Notes: generated from the letters alone by a model not told the origin. 64,000 nucleotides of DNA from Methylobacter sp015476545 (GCF_052162025.1 NZ_CP197401.1:4526001-4590000), one strand, 5' to 3'. Shown: positions 33,969 to 43,707, numbered from the stretch's first letter. A program made the numbers and translations.

Positions 33969-34946
33969 TCAGAAAAACAAGCCGTCTATCGGCGATGAGG
34001 CGGAAGCAAAGCGCTTTCTGGGCATACGGCCTGCCAGGAAAGCTTCACGGCCGGCTTCGATGCCTTTCCTCATGGCCGAAGCCATCAGTACCGGATTTTT
34101 CGCCGCGGCAATGGCCGTATTCATCAAGACGCCGTCGCAGCCCAGCTCCATAGCGATAGCCGCGTCAGAGGCCGTGCCGACGCCGGCGTCGACCAGAATG
34201 GGCACATTGGCGTTTTCGACAATGGTCAGAATATTGTAAGGGTTGCGTATGCCCAAACCTGAACCAATGGGAGCCGCCAGCGGCATGACCGCCACGCAGC
34301 CGATTTCTTCGAGCCGTTTGGCCGCAATCGGATCGTCATTGGTGTAAACCATGACATCAAAGCCGTCCTTAACCAGTAATTCAGCGGCAATATAGGTTTC
34401 GGCCACATCGGGAAACAGGGTTTTCTGGTCGGCCAGAACTTCCAGCTTAACCAGCTTGTGTCCACCCAGCAATTCCCGGCCCAGGCGGCAGGTTCTTACC
34501 GCGTCTTCGGCCGTATAACAACCGGCTGTATTGGGTAAAATCGTGTATTTGTCCGGTGAGATAACATCCAGCAAATTCGGCTCGCCGGGATTCTGGCCGA
34601 TATTGGTGCGGCGAATGGCGACCGTAACGATTTCCGCGCCACTGGCTTCAATGGCCAGACGGGTTTCTTCAAGGTCCTTGTACTTACCGGTGCCGACCAG
34701 CAGTCGTGAATGATAGGCCTTGCCTGCGATAACAAATGAATCGTCCTGGCCGCCGCCAATGGCATGGACGATTTCCAGGCGGTCGTCAGCCTGCAACACC
34801 TGCGCGCCGTGTTGATCAAACGGCAAAATTTCTTTATTCAATTCAACGGCGATCCGTTTACCCGTCAACCCCATGTCGGCGATTACATCGGCTACATGCG
34901 AGTTTTCAGCAATTTCACGGGTTTCGCCATTTACATAAACAATCAT
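33969..34946 (-). CDS. thiSG: Fused sulfur carrier ThiS - thiazole synthase ThiG
   Basis: This 325-residue protein joins ThiS (residues 1-66) directly to ThiG. The ThiS part starts MIVYVNGETREI and ends VHAIGGG, and ThiG starts immediately after it. In free ThiS the C-terminal Gly-Gly is adenylated and thiocarboxylated to deliver sulfur; here it is internal (Gly64-66) and followed by QDDSFVIAG. ThiG appears complete, with Schiff-base lysine Lys167 (VKLEVL) and the phosphate-site PIGSGLGIRNP. Such fusions are annotated in some gammaproteobacteria. The sulfur-loading mechanism, or proteolytic release, is not evident. It makes the thiazole half of thiamine. Confidence 0.93.
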   Translation of the reverse strand: MIVYVNGETREIAENSHVADVIADMGLTGKRIAVELNKEILPFDQHGAQVLQADDRLEIVHAIGGGQDDSFVIAGKAYHSRLLVGTGKYKDLEETRLAIEASGAEIVTVAIRRTNIGQNPGEPNLLDVISPDKYTILPNTAGCYTAEDAVRTCRLGRELLGGHKLVKLEVLADQKTLFPDVAETYIAAELLVKDGFDVMVYTNDDPIAAKRLEEIGCVAVMPLAAPIGSGLGIRNPYNILTIVENANVPILVDAGVGTASDAAIAMELGCDGVLMNTAIAAAKNPVLMASAMRKGIEAGREAFLAGRMPRKRFASASSPIDGLFF

Positions 34947-34960
34947 GTATAAACTCCGGC

Positions 34961-36031
34961 TTAATTCTCTATAGTTCTGCGTTTCTGCACCGCAAAGGCA
35001 AGATCTTCCAGCAGTTGCACCGTATCTTCCCAGCCCAGGCAGGCGTCGGTAATGCTTTGCCCATACGCGAGCGGCTGCCCTTCAACCACATCCTGCCGGC
35101 CCGACTTGAGATGGCTTTCGATCATAACGCCCATGATCCGGCGATCGCCGTTCGCAACCTGTCCGGCCACATCCTCGCCCACGATGAGTTGGCGCTGGCA
35201 TTGTCTCAAGCTGTTGGCATGGCTGAAATCGATCATGATATTCGGTCTGAGATTGGCTTTTTTCAAGGCGTCCGCCACTTTCTCGACACTGACGGCATCG
35301 TAATTGGGGCCATCATTGCCGCCTCTGAGAATGATATGCACATCCTCATTGCCGGTGGTTGAAAAGATAGCCGAATGCCCGGCCTTGGTCAGCGACAGGA
35401 AATGATGCGGGCTCATGGCCGCACCTATCGCATCGATGGCGATCTTGACCGTGCCGTCCGTCGCGTTCTTGAACCCGACCGGGCAGGACAGGCCCGAAGC
35501 CAGCTCGCGGTGCACCTGACTTTCAGTGGTTCGTGCGCCGATGGCGCCCCAGGCAATCAGGTCCGAGACATATTGCGGCGTAATCAAATCCAGGTACTCG
35601 GTCGCCGCCGGGATGCCTGCGCTATTCAAATCGAGCAATAATTGCCTGGCAACCCGCAAACCTTTATTGATGTTAAAGCTGGAATCAAGATCCGGATCGT
35701 TGATCAGGCCTTTCCAGCCTACGGTCGTGCGGGGTTTTTCAAAATAAACCCGCATGACGATCACCAGATCGTCTTTTAATTCATCCTTGACCGCTTTCAA
35801 CCGTCGTGCATATTCCTTGGCGGCATCTGTGTCATGGATCGAGCAAGGACCCACCACCACCAGCAATCTGTCATCCTGACCGGCCAGTATCTTGTGAATA
35901 TCTTCCCTTGCTCGCAGAGTAGTTTGTGCCGCTGCTTCGGTAATAGGCATTTCATCATGCACTTGAACAGGCGCAATGACTTCTTTAGTGGCACAAATTC
36001 TCAAGTCGTCAGTATTGTATTTCGTTTGCAT
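34961..36031 (-). CDS. 3-deoxy-7-phosphoheptulonate synthase, class I (AroF/G/H type)
   Basis: This 356-residue DAHP synthase catalyses the first step of the shikimate pathway. Motifs include VVVGPCSIHD, MRVYFEKPRTTVGWKGL, GARTTESQVHRELASG and DFSHANS. I cannot tell which feedback isoform (AroF, AroG or AroH) it is. It lies 14 bp upstream of thiSG and could be co-transcribed with it. The 440-bp spacer upstream holds no convincing gene, only a 9-bp hairpin near 36416-36445. Confidence 0.94.
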   Translation of the reverse strand: MQTKYNTDDLRICATKEVIAPVQVHDEMPITEAAAQTTLRAREDIHKILAGQDDRLLVVVGPCSIHDTDAAKEYARRLKAVKDELKDDLVIVMRVYFEKPRTTVGWKGLINDPDLDSSFNINKGLRVARQLLLDLNSAGIPAATEYLDLITPQYVSDLIAWGAIGARTTESQVHRELASGLSCPVGFKNATDGTVKIAIDAIGAAMSPHHFLSLTKAGHSAIFSTTGNEDVHIILRGGNDGPNYDAVSVEKVADALKKANLRPNIMIDFSHANSLRQCQRQLIVGEDVAGQVANGDRRIMGVMIESHLKSGRQDVVEGQPLAYGQSITDACLGWEDTVQLLEDLAFAVQKRRTIEN

Positions 36032-36415
36032 GGGAGCGGTAACCAGGGCTTTATAACTGGATCAAATTTTGAACTTTTCATTTTAACTGTTTTTATTATC
36101 TTTTTGTTAGTTTTTGCTATCACATAAAAGATACGCTGGATCAGCGCCGCTGCAAAGAAAAGCACGGTTACAGATAATATTCTTCAAGCGAGTGCCGGTC
36201 AGCAGCTCAGATAACATCAGACAATATGGACAAAAATGAATCAGCGCTTGATGCTGTTAATGAATGGGAATTAGAAAGATGGTAGACGGAGTTCCGACAG
36301 AAACAGTGCACCGTTGCTGCAACTTGCCTTATCCAATTAAAAAACAGGGTCGAGATTTTCTTTCAAACAGAAAGCCTCAGGCTTAACATTGCTTATTTGC
36401 AAAAGCTTCAAGGCA

Positions 36416-36445
36416 CGCGAGCGGGTTGAAAATCAGCCGCTCGCG
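36416..36445 (-). terminator. Possible hairpin terminator after the AP2-like gene
   Basis: CGCGAGCGG (36416-36424) pairs with CCGCTCGCG (36437-36445). It is 30 bp past the stop of the minus-strand gene, but no U-tract follows on that strand. Confidence 0.4.
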
Positions 36446-36474
36446 TTAACCGCAAACCAATCGCTCAAGATAAC

Positions 36475-36987
36475 TTACAGAACTGCATTCAGATTCTCGT
36501 CATCATACAGACGTGTTTTTTTCCAGCCATTGAATTTGCTGTCATAAAAAGTCAGATCGTTATCGATGGCATATTCGTAGCAGCTTCTAAACAGCCGCGC
36601 TGTCCGAAAGGCATGCAACTCATCATCGGCCGTTACTTTTTCTATGTTGCCGACCTGAAACGTCTTGTTTCTGGACTTGCCGTTGCTGACCCAAAAGACG
36701 GTATAGCACAAATAGCTTTTGTCTTTTCTATGATCGTACTTGATGGTTCTGGATACGCCGGTGACACCGGTTGTGGTTTTATTTTTAGGCGGCTTAAGAA
36801 AGCGGGTCTTGCTGCCCTTTAATACCACCAGCATTTGGTCTCGCCAGGTAATGGCGGCCTTTAGAGATTTACCTTTATTCCCCCATAGTTTATGTGAAAA
36901 ATAACGGCTGCTCTCTTTGCCGCGTCTTACGATACGTACCTGAAAACCAAACACATCTGGCTCAGTAATATGTTTATGTTTTGCCAT
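36475..36987 (-). CDS. AP2-like DNA-binding domain protein, unknown
   Basis: This 170-residue basic protein resembles bacterial AP2-domain proteins. Two repeats of a three-stranded-sheet-plus-helix pattern can be seen, around GFQVRIVRRGKESSRYFSHK…AITWRDQM and GVTGVSRTIKYDHRKDKSYLCYTVFWVSNGKSRNKTF…AFRTARLFRSCYEYAI. Bacterial AP2 domains usually belong to homing endonucleases or integrases; no nuclease domain is visible here. It may be a standalone DNA-binding regulator. The surrounding spacers are long and AT-rich. Confidence 0.55.
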   Translation of the reverse strand: MAKHKHITEPDVFGFQVRIVRRGKESSRYFSHKLWGNKGKSLKAAITWRDQMLVVLKGSKTRFLKPPKNKTTTGVTGVSRTIKYDHRKDKSYLCYTVFWVSNGKSRNKTFQVGNIEKVTADDELHAFRTARLFRSCYEYAIDNDLTFYDSKFNGWKKTRLYDDENLNAVL

Positions 36988-37258
36988 GGATTTAAACTCG
37001 TCAAACGAATTATTAATTAAATTTAACAGCCAAGTTAGGCCGCCAATTTTTTGTCTCTTTGAAATATCAAGCTTTTCTTATATTTTTGTAAGCTGATGAT
37101 TACAAATTATCGCTAAAGTTCAAATAAAAGCAAGTAAAAATCATAACAATATAGACAATTCCCGAGTAACTTAGTGTAGAATGATTTCATCCCACTTTTT
37201 CAGTGGTTCAAGATGAGTTAATAACCTTATGTTTTTCATTGTTTTTTGGAGATAATCG

Positions 37259-37861
37259 ATGAGCGTACTAGTAGGTAAACAAGCACCCGATTTTACAGTT
37301 CCCGCTGTGTTAGGTGACGGTCAAATCGTTGATGCATTCAGCTTTTCAGAGGCCACTAAAGGCAAATATGCTGTCTTGGTTTTCTACCCATTGGATTTTA
37401 CATTTGTTTGTCCAAGTGAACTGATCGCTTTAGACCATCGCATCGATGAGTTTAAAAGCCGCAATGTAGAAGTGATCGCCGTCTCTATTGATTCTCATTT
37501 TACTCACAACGCATGGCGTAATACGCCGGTTAACAAAGGCGGTATCGGCCCTGTCCGTTACACAATGGCAGCCGACCTGTCTCATGGCATCGTCAAAGAC
37601 TATGACGTGGAAGCCAACGGCGCTGTCGCCTACCGTGGCACTTTCCTGATCGATCGCAATGGTGTCGTTCGCCATCAGGTTGTCAACGATCTGCCTTTAG
37701 GCCGTAACATGGACGAACTGCTGCGTATGGTTGATGCCCTGCAATTCCATGAAGAGCACGGTGAAGTTTGCCCGGCAGGCTGGAACAAAGGCGACACGGG
37801 CATGAATGCAAGCCCAACCGGTGTTGCGGAATATCTGGATAAAAATGCTGAAAAACTGTAA
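37259..37861 (+). CDS. Typical 2-Cys peroxiredoxin (AhpC/Prx1 family)
   Basis: This 200-residue enzyme reduces peroxides in the cytosol. The peroxidatic cysteine is Cys51 in FYPLDFTFVCPSE, and the resolving cysteine is about Cys171 in GEVCPAGW. The partner reductase is not in the neighbourhood. The ribosome site GGAGA lies 7 bp upstream and a strong terminator follows. Codon choice and strong signals suggest high expression. Confidence 0.94.
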   Translation: MSVLVGKQAPDFTVPAVLGDGQIVDAFSFSEATKGKYAVLVFYPLDFTFVCPSELIALDHRIDEFKSRNVEVIAVSIDSHFTHNAWRNTPVNKGGIGPVRYTMAADLSHGIVKDYDVEANGAVAYRGTFLIDRNGVVRHQVVNDLPLGRNMDELLRMVDALQFHEEHGEVCPAGWNKGDTGMNASPTGVAEYLDKNAEKL

Positions 37862-37884
37862 GAACGGTTAATTCGTCTTATAAC

Positions 37885-37916
37885 GGCGCATTGTATTGAT
37901 ACAATGCGCCTTTTTT
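37885..37916 (+). terminator. Rho-independent terminator of the peroxiredoxin gene
   Basis: A 12-bp stem (GGCGCATTGTAT / ATACAATGCGCC) with a 2-nt loop is followed by six T residues. Confidence 0.88.
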
Positions 37917-37923
37917 GTGCCTG

Positions 37924-38214
37924 TTAATTTTTTTGTGCCGCTGCAGCATCAGCCAATAGTTTCTTTCTGATCAGAAACGCAGCAAAGATGCCTACGATGG
38001 CCGGTATCTGCGTCAGCAGGAACGTACCTGTCGCGCTTTTGGCAACCAGCCCTGACAGCAGGTTAACGACGGATAATTTGACGGCCCACCAGGTAATCCA
38101 ATACCCCATCACCCCTATGACGGCCCATTTGACAGGCTGCTCGCCATGCTCTCTTGCCGTTAAAAAAAACCAAATAAGTATCGCGATTCCGGATAATTTA
38201 GCTAATAGTAACAT
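37924..38214 (-). CDS. Small integral membrane protein, unknown
   Basis: This 96-residue protein has three predicted membrane helices (about residues 3-19, 28-50 and 62-82) and a charged Ala-rich tail. I do not recognise a family. It is convergent with the peroxiredoxin gene and shares the terminator region, and is divergent from the AsmA gene. Confidence 0.6.
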   Translation of the reverse strand: MLLLAKLSGIAILIWFFLTAREHGEQPVKWAVIGVMGYWITWWAVKLSVVNLLSGLVAKSATGTFLLTQIPAIVGIFAAFLIRKKLLADAAAAQKN

Positions 38215-38352
38215 CTTCCAACCTCAATTTAGTTATTATGACTAATATGACCATACCTGATGCGGCTAAAATTTAGCCCATTGCCGCACCCAATCTGACA
38301 ATCATATTCTGTAATAGATCATCATTATATCTTTTTTTAGTAGGAGAGAATC

Positions 38353-40461
38353 GTGGGAAAATCGCTTAAAATCATCCTTTCGATACTTGCGGCTCTGATT
38401 TTACTGATCATTGTCATCATCAGCGCCTTATTCATTTTTATCGATCCCAATGATTTCAAACCCGAAATACAAGCAGCCGTCAAAGACAGGATCGGCCGAG
38501 AACTGACGCTGGAAGGCGATTTAAACCTGTCGATTTTCCCGTGGCTGGGCATCTCAACGGGCAAAATGACGCTGAGTAATGCCGAAGGCTTTCGGGCCAG
38601 ACCCTTTGCCGAAATTCAGGAAAGCGATATCAACGTCAAACTGCTGCCGCTGTTATCAAAAGAAATCGAAGTCGACCGCATCGTTTTAAAAGGCCTGACC
38701 GTCAACTTGGCCAAGAACAAACAGGGCGTCAACAACTGGCATGATCTGATCGATACGAAACCTGAGCCCGCTGCCCCTGGCAGCGGCACACAAGAAACCC
38801 AACCAGCGGAAGAAGCGCAGACTTTATTGTCCATCGGCGGCATTACCCTAGAAAATGCCTTCATTGATTGGGACAACGAGAAAAGCGGAAAACACCTGGA
38901 AATAAAAGACATCAATCTCAATACGGACAAGATTGTTTTTGATGAATCTTTTGCTGTAGATCTGGCTCTGACCGTTGTAAATGCCCAGGCTAAACTGTCT
39001 GAATCGATCAAGCTGACCACTGATTTAACCGTTAACGAAAAACTCGATAACTTCCGATTAACTGGCGTCAATCTGCAAAGCACAACAGCTGGCGAAAAAG
39101 TGCCGGGCAAATCCCTGACGGCGGCCTTGAGGGCAGCCGATGTGTCGCTAAACATGGCTAAGCAGGACCTTAAAATTTCGACATTACGGCTTGATTCGGG
39201 CGATTTAAAAGTCGCCGCCGATATCACCGGCAGCCGGATCAAAGACCAGCCTTCCTTCCAGGGACCTGTCGCTGTCGAACCATTTAATCCGATGCTGGTC
39301 ATGAAACAACTGGCGATAACACCGCCAATCATGCGCGATGCCAATGCCCTGACCCGCCTGGCCATGAATTTCAACCTGCAGGCCACCGATGACTCGGCCA
39401 ACCTTCAAAATCTGCTCATTAAACTGGACGATACGACTATAAACGGCTCGGCCTCAGTCAATAACTTCAGTCAACCGGCGATCGCTTTCAATCTGACTGC
39501 CGATACGCTCGACGTCGACCGCTATCTGGCGCCAGAAAAAGAAGCCGATAAAAAATCAAAACCCATAGCCAGCCCCGCAGTCACCACGGCGGCGGCCGCT
39601 TCGTTATTGCCTGTCGAAACCTTGCGGAAACTGAGCGCCAACGGCGAATTGGCATTGCATGAAATGAAAATCAACAATCTGAACATGCAGGACATCCATC
39701 TGAAACTCAGCGCCAAAAACGGCATTTTAGCTACAGAGCAGAGCGTCAATCAGTTTTATCAAGGCAATTATTCCGGCAATCTGAACCTGGATGTCCGCAA
39801 TAAGCTCCCCGTGCTGGCAGTCAATGAAAAAATCAGCCACGTTCAAGTTGAGCCCCTGTTAAAAGCCTACAAAGGCGAAGCCAAAATGAGCGGCGTCGTC
39901 AATGCATCGGCCCAACTGCAGGCGCAAGGCAATAACAAGGATGAAATTAAATCCTCGCTTAATGGTCAATTGAGCTTTCTGTTCAAAGACAGCGTCATCC
40001 TGGGTTTTAATTTGCAGAAGATAATCGACAACAGTAAAGCCTTGATCAAGGGCGCACCTTTGCCGGCTGACAACAAGAATGACCAGACGCTGTTTTCGGA
40101 AATGACCGGCACGGCAACCATCAACAACGGCATGCTCAGCAACAATGATCTTGTCGCCCACTCCTCGAAATTGCGCGTCAATGGCAAGGGCAACGTCAAT
40201 CTCAATACCGAGGCGCTGGATTATAAAATCAAGGCTACGTTGCTGAAATCGCCCGATGCCAATGGCCAGCAAGCCGAAAAAATGACAGTCGCCATCAATT
40301 TTGGCGGCACGTTCAGCAAGCCCTCTTACACCGTGGACCCTTCCTCCTTACTGACGGAAGAAAATAAGGCCAAAATCGAAGAGAAAAAGCAGAAGCTGCT
40401 GGACAAACTCGACAAGAAATTAGGCCCCGGCGCCAGCGATCTGTTAAAACGCATTTTCTGA
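38353..40461 (+). CDS. AsmA-family protein
   Basis: This 702-residue protein has one N-terminal membrane helix (about residues 8-30) followed by IDPNDFKPEIQAAVKDRIGRELTLEGDLNLSIFPWLGISTGKMTLSNA, the canonical AsmA opening. A long periplasmic beta-rich region and a charged coiled tail (EENKAKIEEKKQKLLDKLDKKL) follow. AsmA-like proteins are related to lipid-transport bridge proteins and influence outer-membrane lipid balance. The start is GTG with a good ribosome site (TAGGAGAG). It lies 1 bp before mutY. Confidence 0.92.
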   Translation: MGKSLKIILSILAALILLIIVIISALFIFIDPNDFKPEIQAAVKDRIGRELTLEGDLNLSIFPWLGISTGKMTLSNAEGFRARPFAEIQESDINVKLLPLLSKEIEVDRIVLKGLTVNLAKNKQGVNNWHDLIDTKPEPAAPGSGTQETQPAEEAQTLLSIGGITLENAFIDWDNEKSGKHLEIKDINLNTDKIVFDESFAVDLALTVVNAQAKLSESIKLTTDLTVNEKLDNFRLTGVNLQSTTAGEKVPGKSLTAALRAADVSLNMAKQDLKISTLRLDSGDLKVAADITGSRIKDQPSFQGPVAVEPFNPMLVMKQLAITPPIMRDANALTRLAMNFNLQATDDSANLQNLLIKLDDTTINGSASVNNFSQPAIAFNLTADTLDVDRYLAPEKEADKKSKPIASPAVTTAAAASLLPVETLRKLSANGELALHEMKINNLNMQDIHLKLSAKNGILATEQSVNQFYQGNYSGNLNLDVRNKLPVLAVNEKISHVQVEPLLKAYKGEAKMSGVVNASAQLQAQGNNKDEIKSSLNGQLSFLFKDSVILGFNLQKIIDNSKALIKGAPLPADNKNDQTLFSEMTGTATINNGMLSNNDLVAHSSKLRVNGKGNVNLNTEALDYKIKATLLKSPDANGQQAEKMTVAINFGGTFSKPSYTVDPSSLLTEENKAKIEEKKQKLLDKLDKKLGPGASDLLKRIF

Positions 40462-40462
40462 T

Positions 40463-41518
40463 ATGAACCCATCCGTTTTCCAACAAAACATCCTCGACTG
40501 GTTTGACCGGCACGGACGCAAAGACCTGCCCTGGCAGAAAGACATTACGCCTTATCGCGTCTGGCTTTCCGAAACGATGCTGCAACAGACCCAGGTTGCG
40601 ACCGTTATCGGCTATTTCAACGCCTTTACCGAAAGATTCCCTGATATAGAAAGTCTGGCGCAGACGCCTGTCGACGACGTGCTGCATCTCTGGTCGGGAT
40701 TGGGCTACTACGCCCGCGCCCGCAATCTACATAAAACGGCGCAGCTGGTTGTCGAGAAAGGCCGTTTTCCCGACACGCTGGATGAGCTTGTCGCATTGCC
40801 GGGCATAGGGCTATCGACAGCCGGCGCCATACTGAGCATCGCTTTCAAGAAAAGCCATCCTATCCTGGACGGTAACGTAAAAAGGGTACTGGCACGATTC
40901 AAAGCCGTACCCGGCTGGCCAGGCAACAGCAGCGTCAGTAAGGAACTGTGGCTGCTCAGCGCCCATTATACGCCCCAGGACCGGGTCGCCGATTACACCC
41001 AGGCCATGATGGATCTGGGAGCCACCCTTTGTACGCGCAGCAGGCCTGCCTGCCATGCCTGTCCGCTCAAGGATAATTGCCTGGCCCGACTCACCGATAA
41101 TATCGCCGCCTTCCCGGCGCCAAAGCCCGCGAAATCCCTGCCGGTCAAACACCGGGTATTTTTATTGCTGCGCGATAGCCTTAACCGGATACTGCTGGAA
41201 AAAAGGCCGCCGGCCGGCATCTGGGGCGGATTGTGGAGCCTGCCTGAATTCGACAGTATCGAGACGGCTGTCGACTGGTGTTCAGAGAGAAACATGCCCA
41301 TCATTAACCAGAAACCAATGGCCGCGCGGCGCCATACCTTTTCCCATTACCATCTGGATTTTACGACGCTAATTATTGAAACCGATAACCCTACTAATAT
41401 TGTGATGGAAGCCAGTCAAACTGTCTGGTATAAAGCCGGACAAACTCACAACTTAGGGATAGCGGCGCCGATCAAGCTGCTATTGCAACAATCCACTATC
41501 GAGGACAACGATGACTAG
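40463..41518 (+). CDS. mutY: Adenine DNA glycosylase
   Basis: This 351-residue base-excision repair enzyme removes A opposite 8-oxoG. It has the catalytic region WLSETMLQQTQVATVI, helix-hairpin-helix LVALPGIGLSTAGAIL, MMDLGATLC, and the 4Fe-4S motif C-x6-C-x2-C-x5-C (CTRSRPACHACPLKDNC). A C-terminal Nudix-like 8-oxoG recognition domain begins around residue 225. It overlaps yggX by 8 bp; mutY-yggX is a conserved pair. Confidence 0.97.
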   Translation: MNPSVFQQNILDWFDRHGRKDLPWQKDITPYRVWLSETMLQQTQVATVIGYFNAFTERFPDIESLAQTPVDDVLHLWSGLGYYARARNLHKTAQLVVEKGRFPDTLDELVALPGIGLSTAGAILSIAFKKSHPILDGNVKRVLARFKAVPGWPGNSSVSKELWLLSAHYTPQDRVADYTQAMMDLGATLCTRSRPACHACPLKDNCLARLTDNIAAFPAPKPAKSLPVKHRVFLLLRDSLNRILLEKRPPAGIWGGLWSLPEFDSIETAVDWCSERNMPIINQKPMAARRHTFSHYHLDFTTLIIETDNPTNIVMEASQTVWYKAGQTHNLGIAAPIKLLLQQSTIEDNDD

Positions 41519-41783
41519 AATGGTTAAGTGCGTTAAATTGGGAATAGAAGCCGAAGGTTTAGATGCACCGCCCTTTCCAGGGCCTAAAGGTCAGGAAATA
41601 TTTGAAAAAATATCGAAACAGGCCTGGCAGCAATGGTTAAGCAAACAGACCATGCTGATCAATGAATACAAGCTGGCCAGCTTCGATCCGAAAGCCAGAG
41701 CCTTTTTAGAAGAGGAAAGAAGGAAGTTTCTGTTTGAGGGCAACACCGACATGCCTGAAGGCTACGTGCCGCCCAAGTCCTGA
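41511..41783 (+). CDS. yggX: Fe(2+)-trafficking protein YggX
   Basis: This 90-residue protein starts MTRMVKCVKLGIEAEGLDAPPFPGPKG and contains WQQWLSKQTMLINEYKL, both diagnostic of YggX. It protects iron-sulfur enzymes from oxidative damage. It overlaps the mutY end, as in many gammaproteobacteria. Confidence 0.96.
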   Translation: MTRMVKCVKLGIEAEGLDAPPFPGPKGQEIFEKISKQAWQQWLSKQTMLINEYKLASFDPKARAFLEEERRKFLFEGNTDMPEGYVPPKS

Positions 41784-41847
41784 TCAAGCCTGTCAAATGT
41801 GTAACACGAGCAATGTTGCACATTTGATCTATCTGCTCTCGCTGGAA

Positions 41848-43104
41848 TCAGCGCTTCATCGAGTCAAAAAATTCAGAATTGGTCTTGAAATCCTTCAGCT
41901 TGCCGATCAGGAATTCGGAAGCGGCCGTTTCATCCATTGGCTGCAGGATTTTGCGCAGTATCCAGGTTTTCTGCAATGAATCAGGGTCGACCAGGTATTC
42001 TTCCCGGCGCGTGCCGGAACGGTTGATATTGATGGCCGGATAAATGCGTTTTTCCGCAATCTTGCGATCCAGGTGCAGTTCCATGTTGCCGGTGCCTTTG
42101 AACTCCTCATAGATCACCTCGTCCATTCGGGATCCGGTATCGACCAGCGCCGTAGCGATAATCGTCAAGCTGCCGCCTTCCTCGATATTGCGCGCCGCGC
42201 CGAAAAAGCGTTTTGGCTTTTCCAATGCGTTCGCATCGACACCGCCGGTCAATATCTTGCCTGAAGACGGAACCACCGTGTTATAGGCTCTGGCCAAGCG
42301 CGTAATCGAGTCTAACAAGATGACTACATCGTATTTATGCTCAACCAGACGACGCGCCTTCTCGATCACCATCTCCGCGACCTGTACGTGACGGGTTGCC
42401 GGTTCATCGAAGGTGCTCGAAATGACTTCACCGCGCACGCAGCGCTCCATTTCTGTAACCTCTTCAGGACGTTCGTCGATCAACAATACGATCAGGTAAC
42501 ACTCGGGATTCTTTTCGGCGATGGATTGCGCCAAGCTTTGCAGGATCATGGTCTTACCGGCTTTTGGCGGCGATACGATCAAACCGCGTTGGCCTTTGCC
42601 GATAGGTGCGATGAGATCAATGATGCGCCCGGTTAAATCTTCACTGGTGCCGTTGCCTTTTTCCAGAACAAAACGCTGATTGGCAAATAGAGGAGTCAGG
42701 TTGGAGAAGTGAATTTTGTTTTTGGTGTTTTCGGGGGATTCAAAATTGATCTGTTCGACTTTGAGCATCGCAAAATAACGCTCGTTGTCTTTAGGCGGCC
42801 TGATCTTGCCGCTGATGGTATCGCCGGTCTTTAAAGCAAATCGTCTGATTTGACTGGGCGAGACATAAATATCGTCGGGGCCCGCTAAATAAGAACATCC
42901 CGGAGTGCGTAAAAAACCAAAACCATCCTGCAGAATTTCCAGAACGCCATCGCCGTAGATATCTTCGCCGCCTTTTGCCTGCTTCTTCAGAATAGCAAAG
43001 ATCAAGTCCTGTTTTCGGGTTCTGGCAACGTTTTCAATGCCCAATGACTCGGCTATTTCAATAACTTCACTGATTTGTTTTAGTTTTAACTCGGTTAGAT
43101 TCAT
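41848..43104 (-). CDS. rho: Transcription termination factor Rho
   Basis: This 418-residue hexameric RNA helicase has an N-terminal Rho domain, a cold-shock-like RNA-binding fold (GDGVLEILQDGFGFLRTP), the P-loop VSPPKAGKTMILQ and the Q/R-loop region GGVDANALEKPKRFFGAARNIE. Its length and sequence are typical. It lies downstream of trxA, from which a strong terminator separates it, so it has its own promoter. Confidence 0.98.
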   Translation of the reverse strand: MNLTELKLKQISEVIEIAESLGIENVARTRKQDLIFAILKKQAKGGEDIYGDGVLEILQDGFGFLRTPGCSYLAGPDDIYVSPSQIRRFALKTGDTISGKIRPPKDNERYFAMLKVEQINFESPENTKNKIHFSNLTPLFANQRFVLEKGNGTSEDLTGRIIDLIAPIGKGQRGLIVSPPKAGKTMILQSLAQSIAEKNPECYLIVLLIDERPEEVTEMERCVRGEVISSTFDEPATRHVQVAEMVIEKARRLVEHKYDVVILLDSITRLARAYNTVVPSSGKILTGGVDANALEKPKRFFGAARNIEEGGSLTIIATALVDTGSRMDEVIYEEFKGTGNMELHLDRKIAEKRIYPAININRSGTRREEYLVDPDSLQKTWILRKILQPMDETAASEFLIGKLKDFKTNSEFFDSMKR

Positions 43105-43231
43105 AAAAGATGACTCAAGGGTATACGGTATGGACCGTAACTAAGCAAGATAGGATTAGATGTTAGGGATGTAGTTTATCGGGCGATATTTGAGAGCGCC
43201 TGACGCGGCACCCGATAAGTATAACTAAAAT

Positions 43232-43270
43232 ACCCGGACCCGTTCAAGGTTTTTTGCGACGGGTCCGGGT
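43232..43270 (-). terminator. Terminator between trxA and rho
   Basis: ACCCGGACCCGT (43232-43243) pairs perfectly with ACGGGTCCGGGT (43259-43270). On the minus strand it is followed by TATTTTAG. It ends trxA transcription before rho. Confidence 0.8.
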
Positions 43271-43280
43271 CAAGGTTCAT

Positions 43281-43607
43281 TTATATATTGCTATCAATGA
43301 AGGCAGCAAGTTGTGATTTTGTCAATGCACCGACTTTAGTGGCTTCCACTTCGCCGTTCTTAAACAGCATCAATGTCGGAATGCCGCGTACGCCATAGTC
43401 TGCCGGCGTTTTCTGGTTCTCGTCGATGTTCAGTTTAACAACTTTTAATTTACCTTGGTAATCTTTGGCAATTTCATCCAGAACCGGTGCAATCATTTTG
43501 CAGGGTCCGCACCATTCAGCCCAATAATCAACTAGCACGGGACCGTCCGCTTTAATAACAGTTTCGTTAAAATCACCATCATTTACATGAAGGACTAAGT
43601 CGCTCAC
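43281..43607 (-). CDS. trxA: Thioredoxin
   Basis: This 108-residue protein has the active site WCGPCK and the cis-proline segment GIPTLMLF. It is the general cytosolic disulfide reductase. The trxA-rho neighbourhood with divergent rhlB is the conserved enterobacterial-type arrangement. Confidence 0.97.
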   Translation of the reverse strand: MSDLVLHVNDGDFNETVIKADGPVLVDYWAEWCGPCKMIAPVLDEIAKDYQGKLKVVKLNIDENQKTPADYGVRGIPTLMLFKNGEVEATKVGALTKSQLAAFIDSNI

Positions 43608-43707
43608 ACTATTTCTCCAAAATTTAAAAGCTAAGACTATAGGAGGGATGGCGTTAATTTGTCAATCAATTTCAGCTGACAGGCTTTTTACGTTATGCTA
43701 TAGGCCT

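Noticed and set aside
36226..36285. 19-codon frame MDKNESALDAVNEWELERW in the 36-kb spacer
   Set aside because: No ribosome site and no link to a neighbour. Probably chance.
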